From positions 92,001 to 156,000 of the forward strand of contig CAJNDS010000262.1 of NCBI GenBank assembly GCA_905221605.1: a stretch of 64,000 nt of DNA, written 5' to 3'. Every line of letters starts with the position of its first letter. Position 1 is the stretch's first letter. Shown here piece after piece: positions 1 through 9,689 of this stretch. Position numbers and translations under genes: made by a program. The notes below the pieces were generated by a model that worked only from the letters and a program-made list of their open reading frames with translations, was not told where the DNA came from and made no database searches. The DNA is from Symbiodinium natans (Eukaryota; Sar; Dinophyceae; Suessiales; Symbiodiniaceae).

Positions 1-83
1 ACAGGTAGAAGACTGTCTGAGCTTGACGAAAATCTTGGCCACGGGGCCCCGCTTGGCTAGTCTATCAGCCAAGTAGAGCCTGC

Positions 84-722
84 TTACCACTGAAGCTCCT
101 TTGGCAACTCGCAGGAAGATGAGCAGTCGGAGTTGCCCTTGGGGTCCTGGCGGGCAAGCGCCTTGTCCAAGACGTCGTCCGGAGGGAGGTGCAGGAGCAC
201 GCGGCCACTCTCCAACTTGACGTCGAAGGTGGCCAGGTTCAGGCCCGCGTTGCTGATGCCCTTCCCGGTCTCCAGGTTGTAGGTGTTCTTGTGGATGGGG
301 CAAGCCACCTTGGGCACATCGCCTTGAAAGCCGATCATTCCGCGGGAGAGCACTTGCAGCTGCTTGTGGGGGCAGGAGTTCTGAGTAGCGTACCACTTGC
401 CAATGGCGATGTGGTTGTACACCGCCAGCTCCGAGTTGCCCACCTTGACCGCAAAGCCAGCATTGGCCGGGAAGAGGCCCTCCTCACCGACGTCGACCCA
501 TCGCCAGGAGGCGTCAGCCTTGTCTTTGCCGATCTTTGCTGGTCCAATGACAGTGGGCAGGTCTTCCACTGCAATCTTCTTCTGCTTACGTTGCTGGCTC
601 CACTCCAAATCCCCGTACTTCTTGTCCTCGACGTTGGCAAACTGCCGGAACTTCTTGCGCAGCTCCGGGGTGTCAACCACGCGCTTCCACTCGCACTCGT
701 AGCTGCCGACCTGGGACTCCAT
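84..722 (-). CDS. nirD: NirD-like Rieske [2Fe-2S] subunit of NAD(P)H nitrite reductase
   Basis: The 212-residue protein contains a complete Rieske ligand set: CPH near residue 117 and CPIH near residue 140. The surrounding sequence (VGNSELAVYNHIAIGKW before, NTYNLETGKG after) matches the small subunit of assimilatory NAD(P)H nitrite reductase. In that family the small subunit assists the NirB siroheme subunit in six-electron reduction of nitrite to ammonium; many bacterial NirD proteins have lost the cluster ligands, but here all four are present. About 75 extra residues precede the core, and a Cys/Ser-rich tail (SDCSSSCELPKELQW) follows it. The start is the first ATG of an open frame ending in TAA. 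The gene lies downstream of the NirB-like gene on the same strand, 558 bp away, which supports a joint role. A generic Rieske ferredoxin is the alternative. No spliced-leader relic is visible upstream of this gene. Confidence 0.85.
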   Translation of the reverse strand: MESQVGSYECEWKRVVDTPELRKKFRQFANVEDKKYGDLEWSQQRKQKKIAVEDLPTVIGPAKIGKDKADASWRWVDVGEEGLFPANAGFAVKVGNSELAVYNHIAIGKWYATQNSCPHKQLQVLSRGMIGFQGDVPKVACPIHKNTYNLETGKGISNAGLNLATFDVKLESGRVLLHLPPDDVLDKALARQDPKGNSDCSSSCELPKELQW

Positions 723-967
723 GCGCGCGTCCAGCTCCGCACAGATGCCTTATAAGCTGGGTGTTACTCTCCATAGAGGCTGGGGAATTTATTCCTGGGT
801 GTTTCTACAGAGATGTGGGAGTCTACACGCACATCATATATGGGCTCTTAAGAGCCCACGCAAACGAAAACGAAGGACCGGCTAAACCCACCAGTCTTGG
901 CTTGCGTGTGTGCGTGCGTGCGGGGGTGTGGGGGTGGGGGTGGGTTTGCATGTAGCTCCATCTGGCC

Positions 968-1057
968 CAAACCCAGGTTTTCGGCTCGAGAAAGGGGGTT
1001 TGGGCCAGAAGAGGCTTCTGGACCAAACCCCTTTCTCGAGCCAAAAACCAGGGTTTG
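968..1057. repeat. Long near-perfect inverted repeat in the nirB-nirD intergenic gap
   Basis: Arms 968-1011 and 1015-1057 are reverse complements with about five differences, separated by 3 bases. The left arm region is itself palindromic, because CTGGCCCAAACCC at 962-974 pairs with GGGTTTGGGCCAG at 996-1008. CTCGAG sits in the middle of both arms. It could fold into a long hairpin or cruciform. It may be a small terminal-repeat element or a transcript-processing signal; the sequence alone does not decide. The rest of the 723-1280 gap shows no gene. Confidence 0.85.
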
Positions 1058-1144
1058 CATAAACAATCAGACCAGCCCAAAGAGCCAACTATGCAACTAT
1101 GTGCTATGTGTGCTCTATGTGTACGTGTGTCTTCGTGTGAGGAT

Positions 1145-1180
1145 GCGTGTGCGTGTGCGTGTGCGTGTGCGTGTGCGTGT
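1145..1180. repeat. GTGTGC hexamer microsatellite
   Basis: About six tandem copies of GTGTGC lie within a broader GT-rich tract (1120-1195) between the two nitrite reductase genes. Confidence 0.85.
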
Positions 1181-1280
1181 ACGTGTGGCGGCGGGACGGG
1201 GGGATTGGGCACGGCAAGAACAACAAGAACCCCACAGAGGGGGAATGAAACTGCATCAACCTGTGGGCTCAAACGCGGAC

Positions 1281-4200
1281 TCAGGCGCCCAGCTTGTCGT
1301 CGACGACCACCTCCCTGAGGAACTCGATGCCGCCCTCCAAGTTCTCAAGCCACTTGGACGTCCTTGTGAGTGGGTCGGATGTGAAGGTGTAGTACATCAT
1401 CACCCGGTCGATGTACTTGATGGCCTCCTCGTCAGAGATGTCCGTCATGAAGAGCGTGGCATGCTTGGGAGAGGTTCCGTGGTTGCCGCAGATGTAGAGG
1501 TTCCAGCCGTTGCTGGTGGCAACGAGCCCGATGTCCTTGCCCTGGGCCTCGGCGCACTCGCGCATGCAGCCCGAGACGCCCATCTTCCACTTGTGCGGAG
1601 CACGGAAGCCCTTGTAGCGCTGCTCGATGCGGTTGGCCATGCCCACGGAGTCTTGCACGCCGAAGCGGCACCAGCTCGTCCCGACGCAGCTCTTCACCGC
1701 GCGCAGGGCCTTGCCGTAGGCGTGCCCGGACTCCATGCCTTCGGTTTCCACCTTGGCCATGACCTTGCCATCCGCAGAGGCGTAGGAGGTCTTTCCGTAG
1801 CAGAGCTCCTCCCAGATGTCCGGCAGCTGCCAAACGTTGGCGCCAAAGAGGCCGATGCGCTGTGCTCCGGTGACCTTGGTCCACAGGTTGTACTTCTTGG
1901 CCACGGTGCCCATGAGGATCAGCTCGTCGGGCGTCAGCTCACCCCCTGGGACACGCGGGATCACCGAGTACTGGCCGGAGCGCTGGATGTTGGCCAGGAA
2001 CCGGTCGTTGGTGTCCTGCAACATGTTCAAGCCGTCCTTCACCGGGTTCTCCTGCCACAAGGACGCCAAGATCGAAGCCACGACGGGCTTGCAGACCTCG
2101 TCGCCTCCCAGGCCCTTCTGCAAGTCGGCGATCTTGCCGACCCGTGCGCAGGTCTCCACCACCTCCTCCCAGGTCTTCAGCTCCTTCGTCTTGATGATGT
2201 CGAAGAGCTCCCTGCGCGTGAAGGGGAAGTTCGGGCTGATCCCGGTGAAGGCCTTCTTGCCGCAAGCCTCCAAGGTGGTCTTGAGGATCTTCGGCACGAA
2301 GCCCGTGGAAAGTATGCAGCCACCACAGCCTGCCCCCGCCGTGGTGCATCGCTTGATGTCTGGGATCGTCATGCAATCCTGCTCCTTGACGGCGTCGACG
2401 ATGTCCTTCTTGGTGACCTTCTGGCAGAGGCAGACGATGGCGTCGTCCTTCAAGTCATCCACGCTCTCCTCCGAGTTGCCGCCCAAGAAGAGATCCACCG
2501 GAGCCTTCTTGCCCAAGTCCTCCTGCTTGGAGAGGCCCAGCAAGCTGAAGTAGTCGTCCGCGTTGCCCACCAGGAGGCCCCCCATCAGTTTCTGGGTCTC
2601 CTCGTGGAAGACCAGCTTCCGGTATAAGCCGCTGAAGGGATCCAGCTGCATCGTGGAAGTCAAGCCCTGCTCCTTGGCCTCCTTGTCATGGCACTGCTTC
2701 TTAAACCAGAAGTCGAGGGAGCTGCCGAAGGACGCCACATCCACGCCCAAGAGCTTCAGCTTCGTGGAGAGGTCGCTACCCGTGTAGAGCGGTGGCTCGG
2801 CAGCCTTCTCGTTCTTGGACTTCATCTCCCAGGTCGCGAACTCCATGTTCTTGGCCAGGACGGAGGCCTGGTCCCAGCCAGGGGCGATGAGCCCGTAGCA
2901 AAGGTTCTTGTGACAGGCCACCTCGCCCAGGGCAAAGACCTTTGGGTCGCTGGTCTGCATGCGATCATTCACCACGACGCCTCCACGCTGGCCGATGGAC
3001 AGCCCGCTCGAGCGCGCCAGCTCGTCGCGTGGACGGATGCCGGCGCTCACCACCAACATGTCGAACTCCAGCAGGTACTCCTCGGCATTGTCTGCGTCGG
3101 TCATGCGGATACCCTTGAGCACCCCATCCTCGACCACCACCTTGTTCAGGCGGGCACCCGTGTGGACACGGATGTCCATGTCTTTGATCTTCTCTCCTAA
3201 GACCTTGCCGCCCTGAGCATCAAGCTGCGTCGGCATGAGGTATGGGGCCATCTCGAGCACGTGCGTCTCCTGGTTCAAGTCGTAGACGGCTTTTGCGGCC
3301 TCTAGGCCCAGGAGCCCGCCACCGATCACAGCTGCCTTGCGGGACTTCTTGGCAAACAAGATCATGCCTTCGAGGTCCTCAATGGTGCGGTAGACGAAGA
3401 CACCCACCGTCTTCTCACTCAAGTTCTCCAAAGGAGGCACGAAGGGATATGAGCCAGTGCAAAGAACGCATGCGTCGTACGCCATCTCTTCCACGGCATT
3501 TGTGTTCACGTCTCGCAGCGAAACCTTGCAGCTTTCGCGGTCGATCTTCTCGGCGCGGCAGTTGGTGCGGATGGCGACCTTGGGGGGAAAGCAAAAAACA
3601 TGTAAGACATGTGACTTAAGACAAGATGGACGCCCCCTCCCACACGCATGCGAGACGCAAGCCTGCGAGACAAACCCATCCTCAAACCCTATTTAACCCT
3701 AAAGTGCCCTAAAGCCCAAAATAAACCCTGGTGCCCCCACTGCCCCCACCTTGTGGTCCTGGAACCATTTCTTGTCACAGATGGCCAACTTGGCGGGGTC
3801 GCGGTGCTCGAAGTACTCCGTGAGGTGCACGCGATCGTAGGCCATCCGCGGCTCCTCCCCGACCACGGTGATGTCCAGCGCACCGTCGCCCACCATGCCA
3901 ACCAGCTTCACGACCTAGGCGTGTTCATGTGCGTGGTCATGGGGTGGGGGGGGAAAAGTGAACATGAGCGAAACTGTGCGAAAATCCGTGCAGGTCCAGG
4001 AGCGAAGTCGTGTCCCACCGGCCCGTGGCCGACCACCAGCACTCGCCTCCCCGTGAGCTCCACCCAGGGGCAGTCCGCGGCCACATGCGTGGGTGCATCC
4101 GAGCTCGGCGCAGCGCCAGGTTTGCAGGCGCCTGCAGCATCCAACGCGGCCACGAGGCCGGCCGAGGGCTTCGTTGGCAAGGCAGTGAGGCGCTCAAGCT

Positions 4201-4855
4201 CTGCTTTCAAAGCCTTGATCTCGTCCTGGGCTTTCCTCAACTCCTCATTGGGCGCCTCCTTGCCAACAGGCCCCAGGCACCACTCCGGCTTCGTGTACTC
4301 CTTGATCCAGTCCTTCTTGTGGATCGCAGACCAGAACTTGGTGGCGTCCCTGCCGGCCCAGTCCAGAATCACCTGGTCACCTCCGGGATGGTCTGCAAGG
4401 AACTTGGTGAGGTCGTAGATGTACCCGTGGAGGACCACCCAGGCAGACTCTTTGCTGTTGTGCTTCTTCACCTCGCTCATGGGGATGCCGAGGATGCCAT
4501 CCTGCACGCCGTTCACGTGGCCGTTGACTTTTCCGTTGACGGTTTGAGCTTGCAAGGGCTCGAAGGCCGGCTGGTTCTTGGACCAAAGGCCACCGTTCGA
4601 GAACTCCAGGTACTTCTGCTGGTCGCTACGGGACGTCATTCTTGCGATCATGGGGAAGCCGCCCATCTGGATGTCCATCTCGAAGTGAGAGCCCTGTCGC
4701 ACTTTCCCGACAACCGGCTGGCCGCCGAAGCAGGATTGGACGGAACGCACCTCGTCGCCCTCCATCTTCAGTTGCACTGCGTTTTTCACGTTCTTGACGA
4801 ACCAGTCTCCGACAATCTCCTTTGCTCCATCGCTGAAGTTGACGGGCTGCGACAT
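1281..4855 (-). CDS. nirB: Cytochrome b5-NirB fusion, NAD(P)H nitrite reductase large subunit (3 exons)
   Basis: The exons are 4855-4004, 3914-3750 and 3578-1281, giving about 1,104 residues. The first ~110 residues are unrecognised. A cytochrome b5 domain follows, with heme motif HPGGD and a second histidine in WSAIHKKDW. After a coiled-coil linker (EELRKAQDEIKALKAELERL) comes the NirB core: an N-terminal FAD/NAD-binding half beginning VLVVGHGPVGHDF, a second nucleotide site GGGLLGLEAA, a BFD-like [2Fe-2S] segment (CLC, then CGGC), and the siroheme/[4Fe-4S] half with CVGTSWC and CMREC. The family reduces nitrite to ammonium with NAD(P)H. The start is the ATG before SQPVNF, because a spliced-leader-like relic lies 73 bp upstream and makes a longer leader from 5029 unlikely. 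The b5 domain may take electrons from another donor (inference). Confidence 0.85.
3579..3749 (-). other. nirB intron 2 (GT-AG)
   Basis: The 171-bp intron interrupts DHK|VAIRTNC. Both ends carry AAG|G, a short direct repeat of the kind often seen at dinoflagellate introns. Its interior contains CCCTAAA-like telomeric words. Removing it joins the two NirB frames without a gap. Confidence 0.85.
3915..4003 (-). other. nirB intron 1 (GC-AG)
   Basis: The 89-bp intron begins GCTCCT and ends CCTAG. Its removal joins GPVGHDF to VVKLVGMVGDG, which matches NirB continuity. GC at the 5' end is non-canonical but accepted in dinoflagellates. Confidence 0.75.
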
Positions 4856-4927
4856 GGCACGGCGTGCGCGGCCTGCAACTGCGGGATATGGGTGGCCTCC
4901 GAAGCTTATATAAGTCTCCGACGATCG

Positions 4928-4945
4928 CTTAGCCGAAATGGCTGA
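4928..4945 (-). other. Relic dinoflagellate spliced leader upstream of nirB
   Basis: On the minus strand this reads TCAGCCATTTCGGCTAAG. It differs from the last part of the known dinoflagellate leader (AGCCATTTTGGCTCAAG) by one T-to-C change and one missing C. It lies 73 bp upstream of the chosen ATG, where the old mRNA 5' end should be if the gene was re-integrated from a trans-spliced mRNA. Confidence 0.65.
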
Positions 4946-5378
4946 GCACGGCAGCCAGTGGCGGCGAGACTGCCCCGATCGTGGCAGAGAGAACAGCGCA
5001 CAAAGGCTTCGAAGAGTTACCAACTTCAATTACAAAGCGTTGCGCGTATTTGCACATGCCATGCCAGTGAGGATGGCTATAGACAATCTGGATCGAATGT
5101 GAACAGAACAACATCGTAACCATGCATCATCGCAGGGTCTGGAATGTCCTAACGCAAAAAAACACAGGATGTTTTGCGGACTTCCACGTTTGGGGTGCTC
5201 GTTCAGGCACATAATCAGACTTCAAATTAGCCGCGGGTTTCCCGCGACTCTACATGGCAACTTCGCCGTTACCGTGCATAGAGGCGTCCCGTTACATGTA
5301 TTTTATGCTGGGACGGCACGGGCAGCTACAGAGGACTCCATCCGTCCAAAGCTGCGTCCATAATCAAAACCTGGGCCG
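4946..5378. other. Intergenic, no gene seen
   Basis: This lies between the 5' side of nirB and the 3' end of the next gene. There is no convincing open frame, RNA gene or repeat. Confidence 0.5.
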
Positions 5379-6359
5379 TCACTTGGCAAGGGCGCATGGG
5401 GCCTCTTCGATGGCTTTCATGGTCGAGTCTGTGAGCAGCGCTGCCATGCTCTTGAGCTGCTTCATCGACCCAAGCTCCAAGACCCCGGATTTGAGGGGCA
5501 CGAAGGCGGCGGAGCGGATGTTGAAGGTCTTCGCCATGTCCGCGCGCAGGAAGTGCACCTGGTTGCCGCTGAACATATCATCGCGGACGCCTTCCTCGGT
5601 TATCTCCTGCGCGTCCTGGATGAAGAGCTCCTTCTGAGCCTGGAACACCTGGCCGACAACTCCCTCGCCTGGCTGGAAGGTCAAAGCCCTGGAGGAGCTG
5701 GTGTACAAACCTGGCAAGCCCGCCTGAGCTGCATACTGGACGCGCCATGCTGGATTGTAGCTCTCGTTCACCTGCAGCGTGCCGGCGCTCATGGTCCACT
5801 CGATTGCATAGCACAGCTCAGGGCAGCTCTCGGCGATCTTCTGCAGCCACGGAGCACAGGGCGCGAGCTTCACGGGAGCCGGCTTCACCTCTGGGATCGG
5901 GCCGCCCTCTTGGATGGCCTTCACCAAGGCCGGCGCAATCAGGTCATCAGGGGACACAACGAGCATGGCGCCGACCTCGAGGACGCCACTCTTCGTGGGG
6001 ACGAAGAGGCAGGAGTGGATGCCATACTCAGCCGCCAGAGCGGTGCGCTTGTAAACGAAGGCGGCACCACCGAACATTGCGGCACGGTTTTCTTCCTCAG
6101 TAAGCTGCTGGAGGTCTTTTGCAAAGGTCGGCTGCTGCTGAAGAAAGACTTGGCCCACAAGACCCTCACCAGGTGTAAAGGTGTGACGGGTCGACTCGGT
6201 GGTGAAAAGGCTCTTGAGACCAGCACGGGCCGCATACTCGATGCGCCAGGAAGGGTTGTAGACTTCTTTCGCCACGAGAACTCCGTCAGTAAGCTGCCAC
6301 TCGATGCCGTAGCATGCGTGCTGGCCGCTCTCCACTATGGAGCTGAGCTGGCTCGCCAT
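5379..6359 (-). CDS. Tandem GAF-like domain protein
   Basis: The protein is about 326 residues from the ATG of MASQLSSIVESG; an in-frame ATG six codons upstream is possible. It is two copies of one ~150-residue module. Copy 1 has YNPSWRIEYAARAGL and FTPGEGLVGQVF; copy 2 has YNPAWRVQYAAQAGL and FQPGEGVVGQVF. Each ends with a VP(T/L)KSGVLE(V/L)G strand. The pattern (aromatic-rich start, PGEG-VGQVF turn, FVP-KSGVLELG end) resembles GAF-like sensor domains such as the N-terminal domain of plant MYC-type bHLH proteins, but no DNA-binding region is present. Ligand and role are unknown. A second spliced-leader-like relic lies 27 bp upstream of the ATG. Confidence 0.7.
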   Translation of the reverse strand: MASQLSSIVESGQHACYGIEWQLTDGVLVAKEVYNPSWRIEYAARAGLKSLFTTESTRHTFTPGEGLVGQVFLQQQPTFAKDLQQLTEEENRAAMFGGAAFVYKRTALAAEYGIHSCLFVPTKSGVLEVGAMLVVSPDDLIAPALVKAIQEGGPIPEVKPAPVKLAPCAPWLQKIAESCPELCYAIEWTMSAGTLQVNESYNPAWRVQYAAQAGLPGLYTSSSRALTFQPGEGVVGQVFQAQKELFIQDAQEITEEGVRDDMFSGNQVHFLRADMAKTFNIRSAAFVPLKSGVLELGSMKQLKSMAALLTDSTMKAIEEAPCALAK

Positions 6360-6385
6360 CTTGTTCCGCTGGTGCAAGCTTCGTG

Positions 6386-6408
6386 CTTCTGGGCCAAGCG
6401 GCTATGGA
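6386..6408 (-). other. Probable degenerate spliced-leader relic upstream of the GAF-like gene
   Basis: The minus strand reads TCCATAGCCGCTTGGCCCAG followed by AAG. Aligned to the dinoflagellate leader, about 17 of 22 positions match and all substitutions are transitions, with one short gap and one inserted G. The position, 27 bp before the start codon, is as expected for an old mRNA 5' end. Confidence 0.45.
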
Positions 6409-6601
6409 CATTCAGACAAACCCCTCGCGTTGCTGTCCAAGCATTAAGAGAGGAAACCCTGCGCAATCCCACTCCAAAGCTGAGTTCGGAGTCCCCCGGC
6501 CTTTCCAGTGGCCTTTGCATACTTCATCGGCCGCAGCAACAGTGAACATTTGTCCTGTTTGAGAAAGCCGACATGCGCGGAGAGAGACGAGAAGACTTGT
6601 T

Positions 6602-6616
6602 GGGGGGGGGGGGGGG
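6602..6616. repeat. Poly-G run (15)
   Basis: Fifteen consecutive G in the gap between the GAF-like gene and the telomeric repeats. Nothing else is recognised in 6409-6892. Confidence 0.9.
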
Positions 6617-6892
6617 CCCGGTACCAGACAGACATTCTGTTTTCTGTACTCATTTTGGCTGCACTTAGGAGGGTAGTAAAAAATTAAACGTTTAGCTGCC
6701 TGATTAAGAAACCCAATAAACCCAAAAAAGCTAAAGATCTAAAGTTACAGTAAAGCACCACAAAGTCATCGTCATGACTACATGCTAACCTAGGATGGCC
6801 CCTCAAACCCTCTGAAGATAAGTATTTCCTAAAGGGCCTCCCTTCTTGCCAGCCATCAAACGTTTGATTTCGCAAGCGCCTGGGGTTTTGGG

Positions 6893-7240
6893 CTTAGGGC
6901 TTAGGGTTTAGGGTTTAGGGTTAGGGGTTAGGGTTTAGGGTTTAGGGTTTAGGGTTTAGGGTTTAGGGTTTAGGGTTTAGGGTTTAGGGTTTAGGGTTTA
7001 GGGTTTAGGGTTTAAGGGTTAGGGTTTAGGGTTTAGGGTTTAGGGTTTAGGGTTTAGGGTTTAGGGTTTAGGGTTTAGGGTTTAGGGTTTAGGGTTTCGG
7101 GTTTAGGGTTTTTAGGGTTTAGGGTTTAGGGGGTTTAGGGTTAGGGTTTAGGGTTTAGGGTTTAGGGTTTAGGGTTTAGGGTTTAGGGTTTAGGGTTTAG
7201 GGTTTAGGGTTTAGGGTTTAGGGTTTAGGGTTTAGGGTTT
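6893..7240 (+). repeat. Interstitial telomeric array, TTTAGGG orientation
   Basis: About 350 bp of nearly uninterrupted TTTAGGG with a few TTAGGG and other variants. This is the plant/alga-type telomere unit and lies internally. Confidence 0.95.
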
Positions 7241-7331
7241 ACGGGAGCTTCGGAGGGCTGGACATCTTGGAGGGCCCGACTCAGCCGGTAAACCTTCAAG
7301 CGTCAACCAAACCGAACCTAACTCCTGAACC

Positions 7332-7405
7332 CCAACCCTAAACCCTAAACCGTTATCACCCTAAACCCGAAACCCTAAACCATAAACCCTTCTAACCCTA
7401 AACCA
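7332..7405 (-). repeat. Degenerate telomeric array in the opposite orientation (CCCTAAA)
   Basis: Several CCCTAAA units lie about 90 bp after the end of the TTTAGGG array, giving a head-to-head arrangement. Confidence 0.8.
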
Positions 7406-7495
7406 CAGAAAACGCGAACTGCCAGGCGTTGCCTGGGTCAACGTGCCCCGAGTCGGCTTTCCGCGCCTGTGGTAGCGCCGCTTGGAGGTCGGGCT

Positions 7496-7780
7496 TGGCG
7501 TTTCAGGGCCTGTAGGGTTTAAAGTGTTCAGGCCCTTAGGATTTCTGAGTTTAGGGCTTGGGGGTTTAGGGCTTTCGGGTTTTAGGGCTTTTAGGTATGT
7601 TAGGACTTCTGGGTTGAGGGCTTGGGGGTTTAGGGCTTTCAGGGTCTTAGGCAATAATCCTTTAGGATGGCTAAGGATGTAGGACTCCTTGTGTTCTGGG
7701 GTTTACGGTTCTCAAGGCTTATCCCCCCCAAAGCTGTAAACCCTCGGCCCAAAACCCTAAACCTCAACCCCAACCCGGGT
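7496..7780. repeat. Degenerate telomere-like words, mixed orientation
   Basis: Diverged TTTAGGG-like words at 7505-7640 are followed by CCCTAAA-like words at 7735-7775. No gene is seen. Confidence 0.6.
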
Positions 7781-7937
7781 CGGGGTCCCGCTACCGCTAT
7801 TCCCAGGAGGGCTTTGGTGTACATGTATAATAACGTTCAGCACTTGTTTGATGTAATCCACACAAACCGCAGGATCCACAATTACCGATGGATAAATCCT
7901 CATTCAGAGTGATGTGTTTGCGGGTTTGGCATTTAGG

Positions 7938-8440
7938 TGTCCGTGCTGCAACTGAGGACGTTGTGGTCTAAGGCGGCAAGCAAAGGCCCAGAGTCCGTAC
8001 TACAGCTGAGGATTGGGTGACGGCGAGAAGCAGAAGCCCATGCAGAGTCCGTACTGCAGCTGAGGACTTTTCTGGGTGACGGCGAACAGCAAAAGCGCAC
8101 AGTCCGTACTGCAGGTGAAGATTCGTGACGGCGGGGTACTGCTGCTGAGGATTTCGTGGGCTGAGGCAGGAGGCGAAGGCGCACAGTCCGTACTGCAGCC
8201 GAGGATTTTTGGGCTACGGCGACAAGCAAAGGCCAGTGTCTGTACTGCAGCTGAGGCGGGAGGCAAAGGCGCACAGTCCGCATACTGCAGCTAAGGATTT
8301 TTCGATGACAGCAGGAAGCAAAGGCCTAGAGTCCGTACAGCTGGGGATCTTGTGGGCTAAGGCGAAAAGCAAAGGCCCAGAGTCCGTACTGCAGCTTAGG
8401 GTTATTGCGGTGACGGCGGAGTCCGTACTGCAGCTGAGCC
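7938..8440. repeat. Degenerate minisatellite, about 50-60 bp unit
   Basis: About ten units share the core AGTCCGTACTGCAGCTGAGG, followed by a variable part ending in AGCAAAGGCCC. Unit length varies and several units are partial. No coding function is evident; the short open frames here come from the repeat. Confidence 0.8.
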
Positions 8441-9463
8441 ATGCTCGCTGTCGCTTTTCGCGCAGGGAGGGGCAAGCTCCCTGGATGCCTCGTCAAAATG
8501 AAAAGGGCCTATACCTTTGCAAGCACTCATGGCGTGTCGTCATGTGTTCTCCCTTGAGCAAATGAGATGCAAATGAGCATCAGAACACTTTCTACGTAGG
8601 GTATTTGGGATTCGGGTGTCCTCAATGCCGACTACGAGTATTAAAGACCGCGATTTGGTCTCCCGGTGCCGCTTGCCGGGGGGGGTGCCCACCCGTTTTT
8701 GACAAAATAACCTGTTACGAATTACGGCATTGAGTTGAGGAGTTGAGGACAATTTTTTGTATCTAGTTACAGTAGAGCCCCCCCTGCCCAGGCCGAAGTA
8801 GATGAAGGACGCTGGATGAAGTTACGAGATGGCAAAACACAAGTACAACATGATGGCCTGGGCTAGAGGGAACCCCAGGCCCAGGTGTGAGCCCCTGTTG
8901 GGACCCGACGCCCTTCCACGGGCCGGCCCCCTTTTCAAAACGATATACATAAAAACCTAATCCGGGGTTTGGGCTCGGGAAACACATACCGGGGCAATTT
9001 CTAGAAGAAGCAATGCATCGTGTTTCTTGGGCGCCGGCAACATGAGCATCCAGCATCATCGGCTTCATTACATCCCCCTCCCCTGTCATGGCCTGGAAGG
9101 TGTGCTTGCTCAAGGCCAATATCTGTATGGGCGAAAAATCTGAAACTTGGAAACGTCTCCACAAAGGGCCCCCTCAAGCGCTCACAGTAGAAAGGGCGCC
9201 TACCTGGGTTCGTAGGACAGACATTTTCCGTTCCCATCCCCAAGAATTGCATCGAAATCTCAAGCAACCGAGCCTTCCACGCCCTGCTTACACTTTGAGC
9301 TAGGGTGTGAGGTGCGGGGTTGAGGGTGTAGGATTTGGGGTTTTGGGGTTTAGGGTGATCTTGGGCTGCAGGGGCTGCTCAAAGGCACCTGGCAGTTTGC
9401 TGGCAATTTCTGCCTCTGCCCTGGTCCCAACCACGCGCCGCACTCGCGCCTCCAGCTCATGGC
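8441..9463. other. Intergenic, no gene seen
   Basis: There is no convincing coding region or RNA gene. Short telomere-like words appear around 9300-9355. Confidence 0.5.
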
Positions 9464-9550
9464 TAGTTTAGGGTTTAGGGTTTAGGGTTTAGGGTTTAGG
9501 GTTTAGGGTTGAGGGTTGAGGGTTGAGGGTTGAGGGTTTATAGGGTTTAG
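9464..9550 (+). repeat. Short interstitial telomeric array (TTTAGGG then TTGAGGG variants)
   Basis: About six TTTAGGG units are followed by about five GAGGGTT variants. It is a second telomeric tract 2.2 kb from the main one. Confidence 0.85.
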
Positions 9551-9664
9551 GCATATTTGGAATCAGCACTTGAAGTGTCAAGTGCCGGTGTAGATTTGGG
9601 CTTTGGGCGGGTCTTGAGGGATTGGTGCTTTTGTCGATTTCGTGTTGTTGGCTTTTTTTTCTTT

Positions 9665-9689
9665 GGGGGGGGGGGGGGGGGGGGGGGGG
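9665..9689. repeat. Poly-G run (25)
   Basis: Twenty-five consecutive G, followed about 60 bp later by a short poly-C tract. From here to 10,480 only telomere-like words (10,308-10,352) and no gene are seen. Confidence 0.9.

Noticed and set aside
823-1272. 149-aa minus-strand His/Ala-rich frame between nirB and nirD
   Set aside because: It reads across the GTGTGC microsatellite and the inverted repeat.
897-2627. 576-aa plus-strand open frame
   Set aside because: It is antisense to the NirB exon; biased codon use keeps the opposite strand open.
4856-5029. N-terminal extension of NirB from an upstream start (possible targeting peptide)
   Set aside because: The spliced-leader-like relic lies inside this stretch, so it is more likely old 5' UTR; not fully excluded.
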